A stretch of 64,000 nt of DNA from Ziziphus jujuba (GCF_031755915.1 NC_083383.1:31413501-31477500), one strand, 5' to 3'; shown: positions 11,144-23,515, counted from the stretch's first letter. Program-made: numbers and translations. Notes: a model not told the origin generated them from the letters alone.

Positions 11144-14100
11144 TCAGTCTGCAGTTTGCTCAGCTTTCCTAACAAAATGAACAAGGAATTCTATATTACC
11201 CTCCGCACCCTTGAGATGAGACTCTATCCATCCTTTGCAGCAGAATCCAAAATTCTCTACGCCCTTCACAATCTTTTCAAGAACCTGCACAATAGAATCC
11301 TATCATTATCATAAATTTATTTCATCCAATTTGCAAGCGAAAAAAATTAAAAGTGGAAACATGAAGGTGCAAATTAATAAAGTGTTTGCTTGATGCTCAA
11401 ATTAGTTTTAATTGAAAAACTAAAACTCATAGGCATCCATGAGTCATTTTATGCAAACATAAGCATGTTTAGATGGAGAAAAAATGGAGTCAATTTGCTT
11501 GTTTAGTCCTATTAAATGCCTTATTTGAGGAAATATGAGGCGAGTAAATCATATTTGCAACCAAAGTACCTGAAATTTCCTACTGAGCATTAGTAAAGTA
11601 ACAAATTACAAAAAAAAAAATTTAATTTAGCTTCGATAATCATGTCGCAATATTGCGAAGCAGTTTAACCCAATCAGGTAAAACAGTTAAAGGCTTCATA
11701 CACTCTTTCAATGTGGGTAAACAACAGTATTTGTGGATGACAAGCCCTAAAAAAGATGCATAAAATCATTGTTTCCTCACAGGTATTGTGCTGAATGAAT
11801 GATTATAAAATAACAATTAAAAATAGAAGTAAGTACATACATCTTGGTGAACCAGTGGATCTCTTACAATCCCACCACCACCTACCTACAACAAAAATGG
11901 AACGCTAAATTTATGCATAAATGCTCTTGTACGTAATGAAGTATGGTGACCTTTCACTTATTTCTAAAATATGACCATGCATACAGAAGAACCCATTATA
12001 GACAAAAGTAATATATCATTTAAATCTTTTGTACCTTAAAAAAGTAATACAAGTTATTGCAAAAAGTTGAGATCGAAGAAACTTCAAGATAGAGACCAAT
12101 TAAGATCTCACTAACCTTTATGAAAGTATCACATCTAGTAAGGATTCCTTATACCAGAATTGCATAAGCACATGCAAAGAATATTATAAGTCACTTGAAA
12201 CATAAGAAAGTGACTGCTTATCCCACACATATGTAAAAGTTAAAGGGGATAGTAAGTGTAAAACTCATATTAGTGTTATCTTAATCCAAACAATAATAGA
12301 AGGGTAAGCTATACTAAGTTGCTATCTTTCTAACATTCCTCCTTCGTTGGAAAACAGTAGAAGGTTAAGGAACCCTCTATATTTCTCGAGAGAATTTGCT
12401 TAAATAAATTGTAAGCTTCTTAACTGTGATCTGCGAGCTTCAAATTGAGGTTTAACCAAAGTAATTAATGTTGCCTCATCCTTCATCACTTTTACTACAG
12501 CAGGCATGACCTGATTCAAAAATAAATAAAGAAATAAAGATCATAACAGACGAGAATGGTATGAAAGTTTGATCAGCGTTGCAAAAGCTTCAAATAGATA
12601 ATAGCGACAATGATAAGTTTTCCAAATCTTTATGTCTCCTAACATTTTCTGTTTTTCTTAATCTTTCTTTGTGGTGCGAGGAGGGAGGGGGATAGTTCTA
12701 TAACACCAAAAATGCGATCAAAGAAGTAAGAATGCTTCAAATATAAAGAATCTAAAGGAGGATTATATAATTCTAACCATAAAATTTCCTCTGAAGTCCC
12801 ATGTTCAATCCTGGGCTAAGCAGAAAAACAAAATCCTTGCAATTTTTCAGAGACTTTGCAAAAATGAAGGGAGAAATTAAAATCTATAAAACAGATAGCA
12901 ACAATAAAGTTACCATTTTTTGAAGGCTTACCAAAAGAATAGAGATGAATGAAAGGTCCAGAGTCACCAAATCAACTTTTTGAGGCAGTGCAGAAAGATA
13001 TCCTAAATTTGTCCGTTCTATAACGCAGACACGTTCATCTCGTCGAATTTTGTCTGCCACCTAATGAAAGTATCATTCATAAGCAACAGAGAAGCACAAA
13101 TAACAAGCAATGCAAAGTAGACCATGGAACTTCATCTGGTATGTTTACCTATCTGTGCATGTATAAAAGCAGCATCTACGCGGGAAAAGATGAAGTTTAA
13201 ATGTGCACACAACCTAATTCAAGTAATAGGCGTTTTACCTGCGCATAACCTACGTCAACTCCATAAACAAATGATGCAACATATTGAAGCAAACAGTCAG
13301 TATATCCAACTGTGGAAAACCCTGAATCAAGAGCTGTATTTCCAGAAACATCAATGTCCAACTTTTCAATGGCAGCTTCTAACTTGTGTCCCGCTCTGAA
13401 TGAATGAATGAACAGCATCAAAATATTAAAAGTACTAGTCTCATCAATATTAATGCAGAAATGAGACTTCACAGAGCAAAAGTTCATGGATTGTTATAGG
13501 AAGTAATCACATACATACATATTTTGGGATTTCAGCCAGCATCTCTACAACAGCTTTATCAGAGATAGGTGTTCCAGCATTGTTGACCAGCTTTCCATCC
13601 ACAAATACTTTGCCTGCATTACTAGATCTGTAAGAGACAGAAAAATTAAATGCAGATGGAGGACTTTTTTAAGCCATGTACTTGGATGTGCTCTTTGTAT
13701 CTGATGATAAACACCAATAACACGGCAGCTTGTATAACAAGCATCAAATGGTATTCATTTTACACCCTCTCAGAAGTGGGACCACCACCACAGGTAGCCG
13801 CATCACTGATACCTCATCACCAGTACTAACAAATAACATTTTTAAATCCATATCAATCAGAACATAGCCTTAGCTTATGAGAATGCTTAGTATTGTAAAA
13901 GATAAAATCCAAACACAAAAAACAAAATCAGAAAACAAAACAATCGAAGTCTAATGTTATGTATAGCTGAAAACTGTAGGCAACTCGACAATTATATGGT
14001 ATTTTCCCTTCCACTGTTTGTTAATCAATCAAATAGCACACCTTGTAATATCAATGACTGCATTAATGTCCGGCTATATTGTTGAAACCTTTCCACGCAT

Positions 14101-14839
14101 ATCTCATCAAGCCTCCTTTTCCTGAAACTTTCAATAGTCAGACATAAACACAATTGAATCAAAGATAATACAAGCATAACATAAACACAACCCATTATCG
14201 ATATTTCCAATTCAGTTTTCTATACTCATTTATACGCCTTACAGAAAATGCTCATCTCAGCTCAGGCTTTCAAAATAAAAGACTATCTGATGCATTTTCA
14301 ACTAGAAACTAGGAATAGAATAGTTGAAAAAGTCACACCAATATTCAAGAAAATGTAGAACGATAAAAACTTCAACATAGGCCACAAAAACCTTACTTCT
14401 TGGATGCTTGTACTTTTGCCGACTTCACAACGGTAAAGCTTCGACAGGGACTACGCTTCTGGGCTCCAACCCATCTCACTGGAAACAGAAACATAACAAG
14501 AAATAATCAAACTGTTAGAGCAAAAAGCAAAATTTTTTGTGAAAGACATGAAATTAAGGAATAAGGGGTTCCAATTTTGAACCGCATTTGGCCAATTTCT
14601 ATCCACAACTCCATCAATACCTGGAAACCCTGGAGCCCAACAGGTGTTTGTGAAAATTCCTAACCAAGTCTTTTTCAGAGTTACGTACGATAAACTATAA
14701 AACAGATAAAGAGAAGACAGAGATACACACCGGAAAGCTTATTAAAGTAGGAAAGAGAATAAGAAAAGTAAGTTGAGTTGGTAATGGAACTGCGCGAGAT
14801 GATGATGTCGTCGGGAAGCTTCAGAAGCCGTAGAGCCAT
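11144..14839 (-). CDS. TlyA/FtsJ-like S4-domain rRNA methyltransferase (hemolysin A-related), 9 exons
   Basis: Exons read on the minus strand: 14,839-14,731; 14,478-14,397; 14,121-14,042; 13,613-13,511; 13,395-13,239; 13,060-12,932; 12,510-12,424; 11,885-11,841; 11,284-11,144. Phases agree throughout and give 310 residues from MALRLLKLP to KAEQTAD. Residues 1-60 look like an organelle-targeting leader rich in Ser, Arg and Lys. Residues 64-100 form an S4 RNA-binding domain (KRRLDEICVERF, KVFVDGKLVNNAGTPIS). The remainder is an FtsJ-type Rossmann methyltransferase: the SAM site is near ALDSGFSTVGYTDCLL, then VYGVDVGYAQ, LDLSFISI and LVKPQFEARRS, and GAEGNIEFL near the end. Bacterial TlyA proteins 2'-O-methylate rRNA; a chloroplast or mitochondrial role is inferred. 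Intron 7 starts TTAAGA instead of GTAAGA, so this allele may be mis-spliced. Exon 4 was ended at 13,511 because only that GT gives the right phase. Confidence 0.85.
12422..12425 (-). other. Mutated splice donor of intron 7 in the methyltransferase gene
   Basis: Exon 7 reads ...AGA TCA CAG on the minus strand and is followed by TTAAGAAG. A one-base change at plus-strand 12,423 (A where C is expected) would restore a consensus CAG|GTAAGA donor. Exon 8 starts in phase 0, so the reading frame requires the exon to end at CAG. The nearest usable GT lies one base upstream (CACA|GTTAAG); joining it to exon 8 gives CAG followed by TAG, truncating the protein after residue 249. It could also be a base-calling error. 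Confidence 0.6.
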
Positions 14840-15203
14840 TGTTGGCCAGCAAACGACAACGATTATCTTCTCAGCCTCAGCTTTTCCCCATAGGCTGCGT
14901 TTCGGACAGCTGAGTAATTTATTTATTTTTCCTTCTTTTACGACACGATGTCGTTTCAAATGATAATTTTGTTGACAAAATATAATACCAACCTGCCCTC
15001 TTTTTGCAGAATGGAATGACAAATCAACTTATGGCTATGACATTCCTTAGTTTCGAAGTCCCCTTTATGGATAGCTATTTAAATTTAAGAGGGTAAAAAT
15101 AAATCTATGAGAGCATCTTATGCTGGGCAAGTTCTTCATAGTGAGGAGGCCTAAAGCATATTAGTATTCAAAACATATTTGGGATCATTATAAGAATATA
15201 GAC
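14840..15203. promoter_or_regulatory. Probable promoter/5' region of the methyltransferase gene
   Basis: The frame is open upstream of the chosen ATG as far as 15,022, so an earlier start cannot be excluded; the chosen start matches the beginning of a leader-like sequence. No clear TATA box was assigned. The far end borders the LEA_2 duplication block at 15,204. Confidence 0.35.
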
Positions 15204-15370
15204 TTTAGTTTGTATGGTCACTGTAAAATCAAATCTCTTAGTCCAAGGATTAGCATTGTCCTTTGGTCTAGGTAACACATGGCACCTTAATATTTTAAAC
15301 AAGTTTGCAGAGACAAATTATTGAGAAATGACAACTTATCATGCTCAATAAGACTATTAATATCGCGCAC

Positions 15371-15402
<32 letters not shown>

Positions 15403-16273
15403 TTTTCATTTTTATATTGCCTTTTTATGGTAAGCATAATGTCCATTGTATAACCAAAACAAACATTCTGGATATTAATTAACACTGAACACCTAAATTC
15501 GTATTTTATGCATGTTAAAGCGAAAAAATTGTTAATTTGTGAAACTATTCAAAACAATACACAATATCATATCTTAATAATTATTTTTATAAAAAGAACT
15601 TAAAAAGTCTACAAATTCTATATTAATAAATAATAATAAAAAATATGGCCAAAAAACAATAATAAAAAAGAATCCTAGGTGGATAAAAAACATTCTAACT
15701 ATGGTATCTATGTTGTCTATATTTGTCCAAAATAATCCTCATTAATCATCAAAAGGCATAAAGCCTATGTGTCAGGTCAACCACCTACTGCACCACCGCA
15801 TAAACACGCAAGGTAACCACTAAAATTATCCAAAATAACGATAACAATAATGTCTGTATGCTTCCCCACTTTCCATCAACGTCACATGTGTTGAGCGGTT
15901 CGAAGTCAAATCTCTTTGTTCGATTCAATGGAAACACTACGTCCAATATTTCACAATCCACATGCATATTACTTTTAGACTTCAACCACTTTCCTTTTTT
16001 CATCCTCACAAAAGTCATCCACTCAAAGGAGAGATGTGTAGTTCCTTCAGTATTAAACTCATTCAAGCTATCCACTTCAGTTGACACATTGTCCATTCGA
16101 ACCACCGCTGTAATATTTGTATTTCCTTGCTGCTCAAATAGTGGGAGACTGAATGTATCGATCAACTTTTCATCTGAATATACTGGTTTGTAATAATATT
16201 TTGTTTTGTAATAATAACTCGTCTCACTTTTTTTAAAATGGTAGGCTAAGATTTTGACATTGTCATAAACCAT
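15204..16273. repeat. Segmental duplicate (copy 2) of 9,706-10,797
   Basis: This is the source copy, since here the block runs on continuously into an intact LEA_2 coding sequence, whereas the other copy is cut off at its right end. About 5.5 kb separates the two direct copies, and the methyltransferase gene lies between them. Confidence 0.9.
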
Positions 16274-16519
16274 GGTTCTCTGATTATTATTTTCCACCCA
16301 AAAATTCACCTCCAAATTGGCCATTACCTGAGTCTCGGAGGTGATGTTGACAACGGTGACCGACATTGACTTTATTGATACCGAAGGAAAGGAAGGAGTA
16401 AAATTCCCTAATACCACAATCACACCCATAATCCAGAATGGACTAAGAGCCACAATCATAATGCACGTCCAACGAAGAGAGCAACAAAGAGCCATTGGTA
16501 TTGAGAGATTTTCCTCCAC
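15785..16519 (-). CDS. LEA_2 domain membrane protein (NDR1/HIN1-like family), intact
   Basis: A single-exon gene of 244 residues. A short cytosolic-type N terminus (MEENLSIPMALCCSLRW) precedes a hydrophobic segment at about residues 18-40. The LEA_2 beta-sandwich domain follows, from about 45 to 210, with the typical opening (PSVSIKSMSVTVVNI) and a V-E-N-N-N block. A strongly conserved block at FEWMTFVRMKKGKWLK precedes CEILDVVFPLN. A second hydrophobic segment closes the protein (about 222-243), which is less usual in this family. NDR1/HIN1-like proteins are plasma-membrane or ER proteins linked to defence and stress; the role here is inferred from the family. Several N-x-S/T sites fit an extracytosolic domain. 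The start is the first Met of the frame. Confidence 0.8.
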   Translation of the reverse strand: MEENLSIPMALCCSLRWTCIMIVALSPFWIMGVIVVLGNFTPSFPSVSIKSMSVTVVNITSETQVMANLEVNFWVENNNQRTMVYDNVKILAYHFKKSETSYYYKTKYYYKPVYSDEKLIDTFSLPLFEQQGNTNITAVVRMDNVSTEVDSLNEFNTEGTTHLSFEWMTFVRMKKGKWLKSKSNMHVDCEILDVVFPLNRTKRFDFEPLNTCDVDGKWGSIQTLLLSLFWIILVVTLRVYAVVQ

Positions 16520-17400
16520 CTAAGAAAGAAGACGGTTTAATTATTAACAGGCTCAAATAGCCCCTCTTATTGGATTTATTCTTTAATAAAATTAAATCTA
16601 ATTGTTTCATTGCGACAAGACAGAAAAATAAAATAATAAAAGATAAAAAGCGCACACAACCCTTGTAAGAAAAAAAAAAAAAAGGAAAAAAAAAAAAGAA
16701 AAGTTCTATCTTCTTCTATTTATTTATTTTTTTTTTTTTGATGCACGCAATGAGGGGGTAAAAAAAGAGAAAGAAAAACTAAAAAGGAAAAAAAAATTAT
16801 CAGTGATTTCCACCATTGATTTCCGCACAAGAAAGAAATTAAAAAATAATTAAAAAAACATTTTTTTTCTTTTTTTTTCAAAAAAAAGGCAAAGTGGTTC
16901 TTACCTGGGGTTTAAATCTGCAGATCTTCAAAAATTATGATTTTTTCTGTCAATTGTTGTTTCTCATATTTTAAGAATTATTTTCTTATGGGTTATTTAT
17001 AAAACAATATATTAAGACAAATCTAATTAGATTAGAATTCTAATCCTATTCTAATAAGTCTTGATTTTTATCCCTAAAGAATTTTAATTAATAAATTTAA
17101 AGTCAAAAATAAATACTTACTAATAAGGATCTAAAAATAAATTTTGGCATGGTTTAAAATAACTGAGCTTATTGAATTATATGAGGAGAGATGCTATTTG
17201 CACGATCAAAATATCCTTTCCCACTGCAAATTTATTTAAATTACTGAAGAAAAAAAAAATTACTTGACTGTTTTTTTTTTTTTAATTGTTTATTTTTTAA
17301 TTTCAAATTGATTTTTTAGAGTCTTATGTTGGGCAGTTATCTTCTTCTAGGAGCAGCCATGTATAACAACGCTTAGTATTCATATAATCTGGAAAAAAAC
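16520..17400. other. AT-rich upstream region, homopolymer-rich
   Basis: Upstream of the LEA_2 gene, so its 5' UTR and promoter should lie here. The stretch at 16,660-16,900 is dominated by poly-A and poly-T runs. No coding sequence is recognised. A TA run followed by a GA run lies at 17,407-17,441. Confidence 0.5.
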
Positions 17401-17639
17401 TGTATGTATATATATATATATATAGATAGAGAGAGAGAGAGTTTCATGGAGCATGACTATTTTCCGGTCCTGAGTTTTTATAACTGTAATACAAAAACTG
17501 AACTGGACGTAGAAACTTCTTCTAACCGTAATAACTGACAATTCGCATCAACTTATATAACGCAGGACCGAAGAAGTGAAGTTCATTGGGTGGAAGCAGC
17601 TAATGTGGGAACTGATGGAGTGAGCTGGCCTGAAACTGT

Positions 17640-18060
17640 AGTTCCTTAGAACTATCTATTGAAAATTCAATACTAATCTGCTTCAATGAAATTAAGGAAA
17701 GAATCAACACATAAATTTAAGAGGTTCAGTCCATAATTGACCTGCATCCTTGGTAAACTCAATCCAAGAAGCTCTTAGCACGATGAAATACTCTTTCCCA
17801 TGGTAAAGATTTCCCTAAGCCCTTAGACCAAACCTAAACCCTTCTACACCCCTCTTTCTTACAAAGCACTCAGCCGCAATATTCCTAAACGGTACTTAGA
17901 GAAAAGAAAACTAAGAAGACCAATGGTGACTGATCGAGAAATAAAAGCTTCTGGTGCAGCATACCTTTAAACGCAGCCAAGCCCTCTAATTGATAAAACA
18001 GAATCTTGCTGAGTCAGCTTCAAAAGCATGGCTTCTCTTAAGGTTCTGTTTTTACCCTTT
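17640..18060. mobile_element. Possible Ty1/copia-type LTR remnant
   Basis: The sequence around 17,720-17,800 (aggttcagtccataattgac and the following Ser/Leu-poor stretch) resembles the non-coding style of plant copia LTRs. I see no paired LTR, primer-binding site or coding domain. This is a weak suggestion by resemblance only. Confidence 0.2.
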
Positions 18061-19855
18061 TGGTTGAATGGCATTGTTTGATGACTGAACTTAAGAACAC
18101 AAGTCTGCCAACATGACGAAAGAATTCACATCACTTTTAATTGTATAAACAGAGAAATACAACGGAACACACAAACAAACAAATAGAGAACATACACACT
18201 TTAGTAATGGAAGGAGTGAAGCCAGAATGGCACAAAGCACTACAAATTTATGGTCACATTGAAAGCAGTCAATACTTTAATATTTGAAGCTAACACAGGA
18301 AACTTGATGATGATATAATGGAATCCAAGAAAGAGTAGACAGTTAAGAATGGAGATTTTTTTTTTTTTTTTTTTTTGATAAAACAGTTATCAATGGAGAT
18401 TGAAATAAAAGTAAGAGATGCAAATTGATTTAGTTTCCAAAAGAGATTTATGTATATAAAGTTCCTGTAGAAACATGACATCTTTGCATGAAAGAGAGAA
18501 ATCTATTATCATTCTTGGAACATGTTCTAGCGAACATGTATATTTCATTCTCCAAGTTGTCGATCTAACTAGAAAAACTCAAAGATTTTAAAATACCAAA
18601 GGGCTAAAAAAAAAATAAATAAATAAATAAAAGTTAAAAGTATATGTGTACTTTTGAAAACAATAAATTTTGGAATATTCTAAAGTAAAAGGAAATGATT
18701 TTCTTAATATAAAAAGAATGAAGGAAAAATATGCCTGCTGCTTGATGGTTCTCTAGACAAGGATAAAAAGAATAGAAGGAAAGATATGCCTGCTGCTTGA
18801 TATTTCTCTGGACAAGGCAAGAGTTGAAGAAACATGTTTTAGTACTAAATGCCAAAACTTTTGGAATATTCACCTTCTGTCCTGACATTTTTTGCTAAAG
18901 GTAAACCTTACAGTACTGTAATCAGCAGCTGAATCTTCAAGTAGCCCACTTCAAAGTCAGCTAGTCCACCTCCAAACATTAATCCAGTCGAATAAGACAA
19001 TTCAAGAACAGATGTTAGTCATATATTGAATATATATATATATATATATAATATTAATATTTGCATCATAAAAATAGAAAAACATCTTGTATAACAGTCC
19101 AGAGATAGCATGAAAGGAAAGCATGATTAACTATATACTTGTGTAAATGCCTAATCTATCTATTAAAATGTTATAATGGGATTCAAGGACAACAAAACTG
19201 TGAACTCAAAATAGCACACCATGGCTAATCATTTCGATTAACTTTGTCAACAGCTTAGTCCAACCTTTATAACCTGCTTCTCAGTCATGCTACGTTGTTC
19301 TCTGTGGCGGTCCTTCCAATTTCCTACAAACAGATACTTGCAACCAAGCAGTCAAAGATGCCAATGATTACTGCTACATATTTCTTGCATTAATGTAGTA
19401 CTCGCATTCTTACTTCTTTTAAAACTATTTCAGGTGGAAAAAATAAGAAAAGAAAGAAAAAGAAAATCCACTCTTTTTATACCTAGCCTAACTTTTAAAA
19501 AATTTTTTTTTTCCCCTTTTGACTAAAAAACATGGCCTTAGGAAACCCAAAATAAACATTTGCAGCAGAAAATATGTGTGTATGTGCCCGCCACATACAT
19601 ATACTGTTAAAATGAGTTTTATTTAAGTTTATTCAGAACAAATGGAAATACTTAATTTGCTTAATAGCTTGATAAAAAGGTAATACGTTGTTGTCTATCT
19701 AATGAAGTGAAAGCTTCTATTGCCTGTAATCTCAAATAGTGTCTCTCTGAAATCTTTTATGGTGTGAGTAATGACCCATCTTTATCCTAAAAGCAAATTG
19801 ATTTGAACTTGAGAAGAAAATGCTTACCTACTTTACACCATCTATGCCAGAAAGC
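18061..19855. other. Intergenic region with a small tandem duplication
   Basis: No gene is recognised. A unit of about 55 bp is tandemly repeated at 18,711-18,820 (both units contain atatgcctgctgcttgat). Short minus-strand open pieces near 18,880-18,960 (LMFGGGLADFEVGYLK) and 19,255-19,330 (MTEKQVIKVGLSC) might be exon remnants, but I cannot assign them. There is a TA run at 19,030-19,050. Confidence 0.4.
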
Positions 19856-20092
19856 TTAAGTGTGAAACTCTTCCAACAAGTTATATGACATCCTGAAGCT
19901 TCTCAAGCCAATCTCTAACTTGAACTTTTGTGTTTGCTTATCCTCTGCATCAAGAACAAGTGGAGCTTTCATGGCACATATGGTTTTGTGTCTTCTATCT
20001 TCCAGGCAATCCAATCTCTTTTGAGTGTTGCAGAGCTCAACTGCCCAAGAATTGGGACACATACTTTTTTTTAAAGGATAAATTACTTGCAC
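19856..20092 (-). pseudogene. CC (Rx N-terminal) domain remnant of a CC-NB-LRR gene
   Basis: The open stretch contains LVLDAEDKQTQKFKLEIG, then L-R-S-F-R-M-S-Y-N-L-L-E-E-F. This is the helix pattern of the Rx N-terminal coiled-coil, in which a variant of VLLDAEEKQ is followed by a W-L..L...YD..D-L-L-D-E-F block. Only this portion survives; no NB-ARC domain follows on the minus strand below 19,856. It lies downstream of the other resistance-gene remnant and in the same orientation, so it is the start of a second, truncated gene. Confidence 0.6.
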
Positions 20093-21167
20093 TATTGCTT
20101 ATTCCATGATTGCTCTCTGGGATGGATTATGTATAAGCATCTACACAATCCGCAAACCTGGCATTAAGGAAAATAAATAAGCTAATAGCTTAGCTTAGTA
20201 GGAAATTTAATAGATTAATCTAAACACGAGCTATAGACCATTTTATTTGATGACGCAGAGCATATAGAGGAAACAGGGGAGCATATGACCAAATTGGCAT
20301 TGCCCTAAGAAAGGGGCAAACAGGGGAGGTTGATATAATCTTGTACTATATATTGTTCGTGACAATTATAATATGTGAGCAGCAGGATTTATTTTCAAAC
20401 AAAATGGGATTTAAGACTAATTTTAAAGCATGTAAATGATCAAAATTGCCAGTGAGATTTAAAATTGATGTAATTCCACTTCGGTCTATGAAAACTTATG
20501 AAAGGAGGGGAAAATCAAATTTAAAGCCCAAACTTTGATTTAGGATTTAGGGTGAAAATGGGCCTATTTGAGACCTTTAAAGATCCAAGTACTTTTTGTT
20601 TCATTTAGTTTTCTATGTTAATTAGGTTTCTTTATTGTTTTAGTTTTCTTATATTTTTGGGTGATTTTATCATTAAGTTTTTTTTATTTAAATTATAATT
20701 TTTTATTATTTTAATTTGTTTATGTTGTTAGATGGTTTTGTCATAAATACTGATCCTTTTAATCCTATTAGATAGCTGATAATAATAAGATTAATTTTCT
20801 AAAAGTTTATTTTTTTGGATATGTATAATATAAATCAAAATTAGGTGTGATTATTGAAATCATACTAAAATCCTATCTTTTTTTTTTTTTTTTTTTTTCT
20901 TTTTTTTCCCCTTCTCTATCTGTCCTACGTCAATGCCTGTAGAACTATCAAGTAGTATAGCTTCACAATATCCGAACATGTGACATGTGGACAATGTTAA
21001 GCCAGTCCTGACTAGATGTTATCCTATAACTTTATTGAAAGATTGGGCAAGAGAAAATGTTAAAACTCCTTAAAGCACGTAACAAATGGCCTTCTGGCAA
21101 TGAAGTCAAACTGGGGCAGTTTCAATTATGTCAAAAGATTGGAGTCATTAGAGGTTGCTGATGGCTT
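20093..21167. other. Intergenic, nothing recognised
   Basis: AT-rich sequence with a 24-bp-class T run near 20,879-20,900. No coding sequence or repeat structure that I can support. Confidence 0.5.
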
Positions 21168-23515
21168 CTAGCAATGATAAATCATAGGAGATAGGAGTGA
21201 TGTGAGGTTGCTGATAGCTTCTAGCAACGAAGACAAATTGGGGTTATTTGAAATCATAAGAGATTGAAGTGATGAGAGACTGCCGATGCTTGCATCTAGA
21301 AACAATGTCAAATCAGGACACTTGCCACTTTCAAGTGATTGGAGTGATGAAATTTTGCCAATAATTTCTGGCGACAAAGTCAAAGTGGGGCACTCCCAAA
21401 TCTGAAGAGATTAGAATGATGAGAGGCAGGCCATAATTTTATGTGACAGATACTGTAGGTCATCAACAACTTTAATGCACATTTTCACCAATTTGAAGAG
21501 AGATCTGAATGATGGTGATGATGATGATGATACACTAGAATTACAACTAGCATATACTCGATCATGGTCTGTATTAATGACTTGGAACTAGTCTTTTCCA
21601 GGGATAAGAATTCAAGATATGGAAATAGTGGCATGGAAGTTAGTTTTGGACACCTGCCAATTCAAGTTTCTTTAGGGAAGGGAAGAATGGCGTGTCACAA
21701 CTTGAACTACTAGTACTAGCAGCATTCTGATCATCATCAACATACTTAAGGGAATCCAAAAAATGAAGACGAAGTTTCCGCAGACAAGATGATATATGCA
21801 CAGGTGGGAGAGCAACATTTTCTACATCCATGAATAAACAGTTCAACAAGATTAAAAAGGGACTTAACCCAACTTGCAAACCCCACTCACACGTACTATT
21901 TGACTGCCAATGATTTTAAATTAGGATGTGGTTGCAACAATTCAAACGAATAGTCATATTTTTCCTCAAAAATATGATCTCTTTTCCCAAACCCCAAATA
22001 ATAATGTATTTTTAGTCTTCGTGGATGTTGCTTCTTTTCTGTAAATTTGGATTCGCTGATTTTTCAATATCAGGTTTCAAATTTACAATCCTTAAAACTC
22101 CTCTCAAGCTGTTAAGGTTGCGTAATTCCCTAACCTCACCAACACTGTTTTCTTTGGCCTCAACTCTTTGACGTAATGACCAACCACAAGAACCAATCTA
22201 ATGTTTGAAGGCAAGTTAGTTCTCCAAGTCTACATGGTATATGACTCAAATGAAAATAAACATCCAATACAAGATGCCTAAGGCTGACCAGTTTATGCAT
22301 ATCTCTTGGCAAACTTGATAACTTCTTGCATCAATAAAGATTCAATGTTTGTAAATTCTGCAGTTTGGTGATAGAATTAGGCAGCTCTTGGACTTCACCA
22401 AGCCTTGGGAGATTGAGATATCTTAAATGTTTTAATTCACCCAAACTATTTGGTAGTTTCGTAATAGAAGAAAATTTTCTAAAATCTGATGCTCGTAACA
22501 GCTTAAATTCCAAACAAATTATCATACTTTTTTTCAATGCCAAATGATCATGCTTATCATTGCATGCAGAAAAGAAAAAAAAAGTCCTCAACTTATAATG
22601 ATGTTTAAACAACGATGATAAACTGTTCAAATATATTATATCTTCAAATGATGAATCAAAAGATACATGGATAAGATTTTCACAAAAATTCATAGAATAT
22701 TTTCTATTAAGACACTACCTGTACCAGACTCGGAAATTGCAAGATCATGCATGAGATTATGCATTTTGCACCTCTTGATATTACCCGTCATCTTCCTTCG
22801 TTTCTTGAAAAAACGACCTCCAAAGTAGATCCAAAAAAATCCAAAACCAATATCTTCTAAAAGTTGGTTTTGGTTTGCCTTCATAAAACCTTGTGCCATC
22901 CATAAATTTATCAACATTTGCACATCAAGCTCATGATTTTTTGGGATAAAAACTACGGTAAGAAAAGCAATATTTTAAATAAGAAGAAAGATTACTGTAA
23001 CTTAGCTTGAGTATTTTAGCAAGCTCATTAACTTTGAAAAACAAACCACTAAGCTTTTGAGTTTTTAAAGTATGATATACTTCTTATTGATTTTGTGGCT
23101 AGAGGAACTTGTTTGCATTTTTCTACAATTTCCTTTCTTATGGCCACAAATCAGATATCTCAAAATCTTGCCTTTGCCCGGAAGTTTTATTTTATTTTAT
23201 TTTATTTTATTTTATTTACACAAAGACCAAGACTTATCTTGGTCTAGACCCTTTAAGTGATATACTAGAGATGGGTAAGTTGTCTTATCAACTTTCTTAA
23301 TATGGGCGGTTACTAAAACTCTGCTACCTTTTGCACCACCCAAGCTATTCAAGCTATCCCATTTTGTGGAATCCTCATTCCACACATCGTTCAGTACAAG
23401 AAAGTACTTTTTGCAATTATTTTTTTCCTAAGGTCTTTTTGCAGTTGATCTAGGGGTGCATTGGTTGGGGATTTAACAATATTCCTAACAATCAGTTTCA
23501 TATCAAAGACATTTA
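21168..23515 (-). pseudogene. CC-NB-LRR resistance gene remnant (NB-ARC plus LRR)
   Basis: Reading the minus strand from 23,515: an RNBS-A-like stretch (FDMKLIVRNIV), then kinase-2 (KKYFLVLNDVWNED, with Asn replacing the first Asp), RNBS-B (GSRVLVTAH), an L-K-G-L-D block and RNBS-D-like KYCFSYRSFYPKNHELD. The LINLWMAQGF block and a CKMHNLMHDLA block (MHD-type motif) follow, at about 22,690-22,925. Leucine-rich repeats run from 22,690 to 21,168 (for example LGELKHLRYLNLPRL and LPNSITKLQNLQTLNL). Frameshifts and stops separate the pieces, an ATTTT-repeat interrupts the NB-ARC region at about 23,180-23,218, and the P-loop is not found. These proteins are intracellular immune receptors in intact form; this copy cannot make one. 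Confidence 0.8.
23183..23218. repeat. (ATTTT)n microsatellite
   Basis: Seven or so consecutive attttattttattt-type pentamers. They fall within the decayed NB-ARC coding region. Confidence 0.85.

Noticed and set aside
13197..13487. Single-frame reading of 13,197-13,487 as a separate short gene
   Set aside because: Its central part is exon 5 of the methyltransferase gene; the ends run into introns.
14681..15022. Longer N terminus of the methyltransferase from an upstream Met at 15,022
   Set aside because: The extra 61 residues do not resemble a targeting peptide and the downstream Met starts a plausible leader; the upstream stretch is more likely 5' UTR or promoter.
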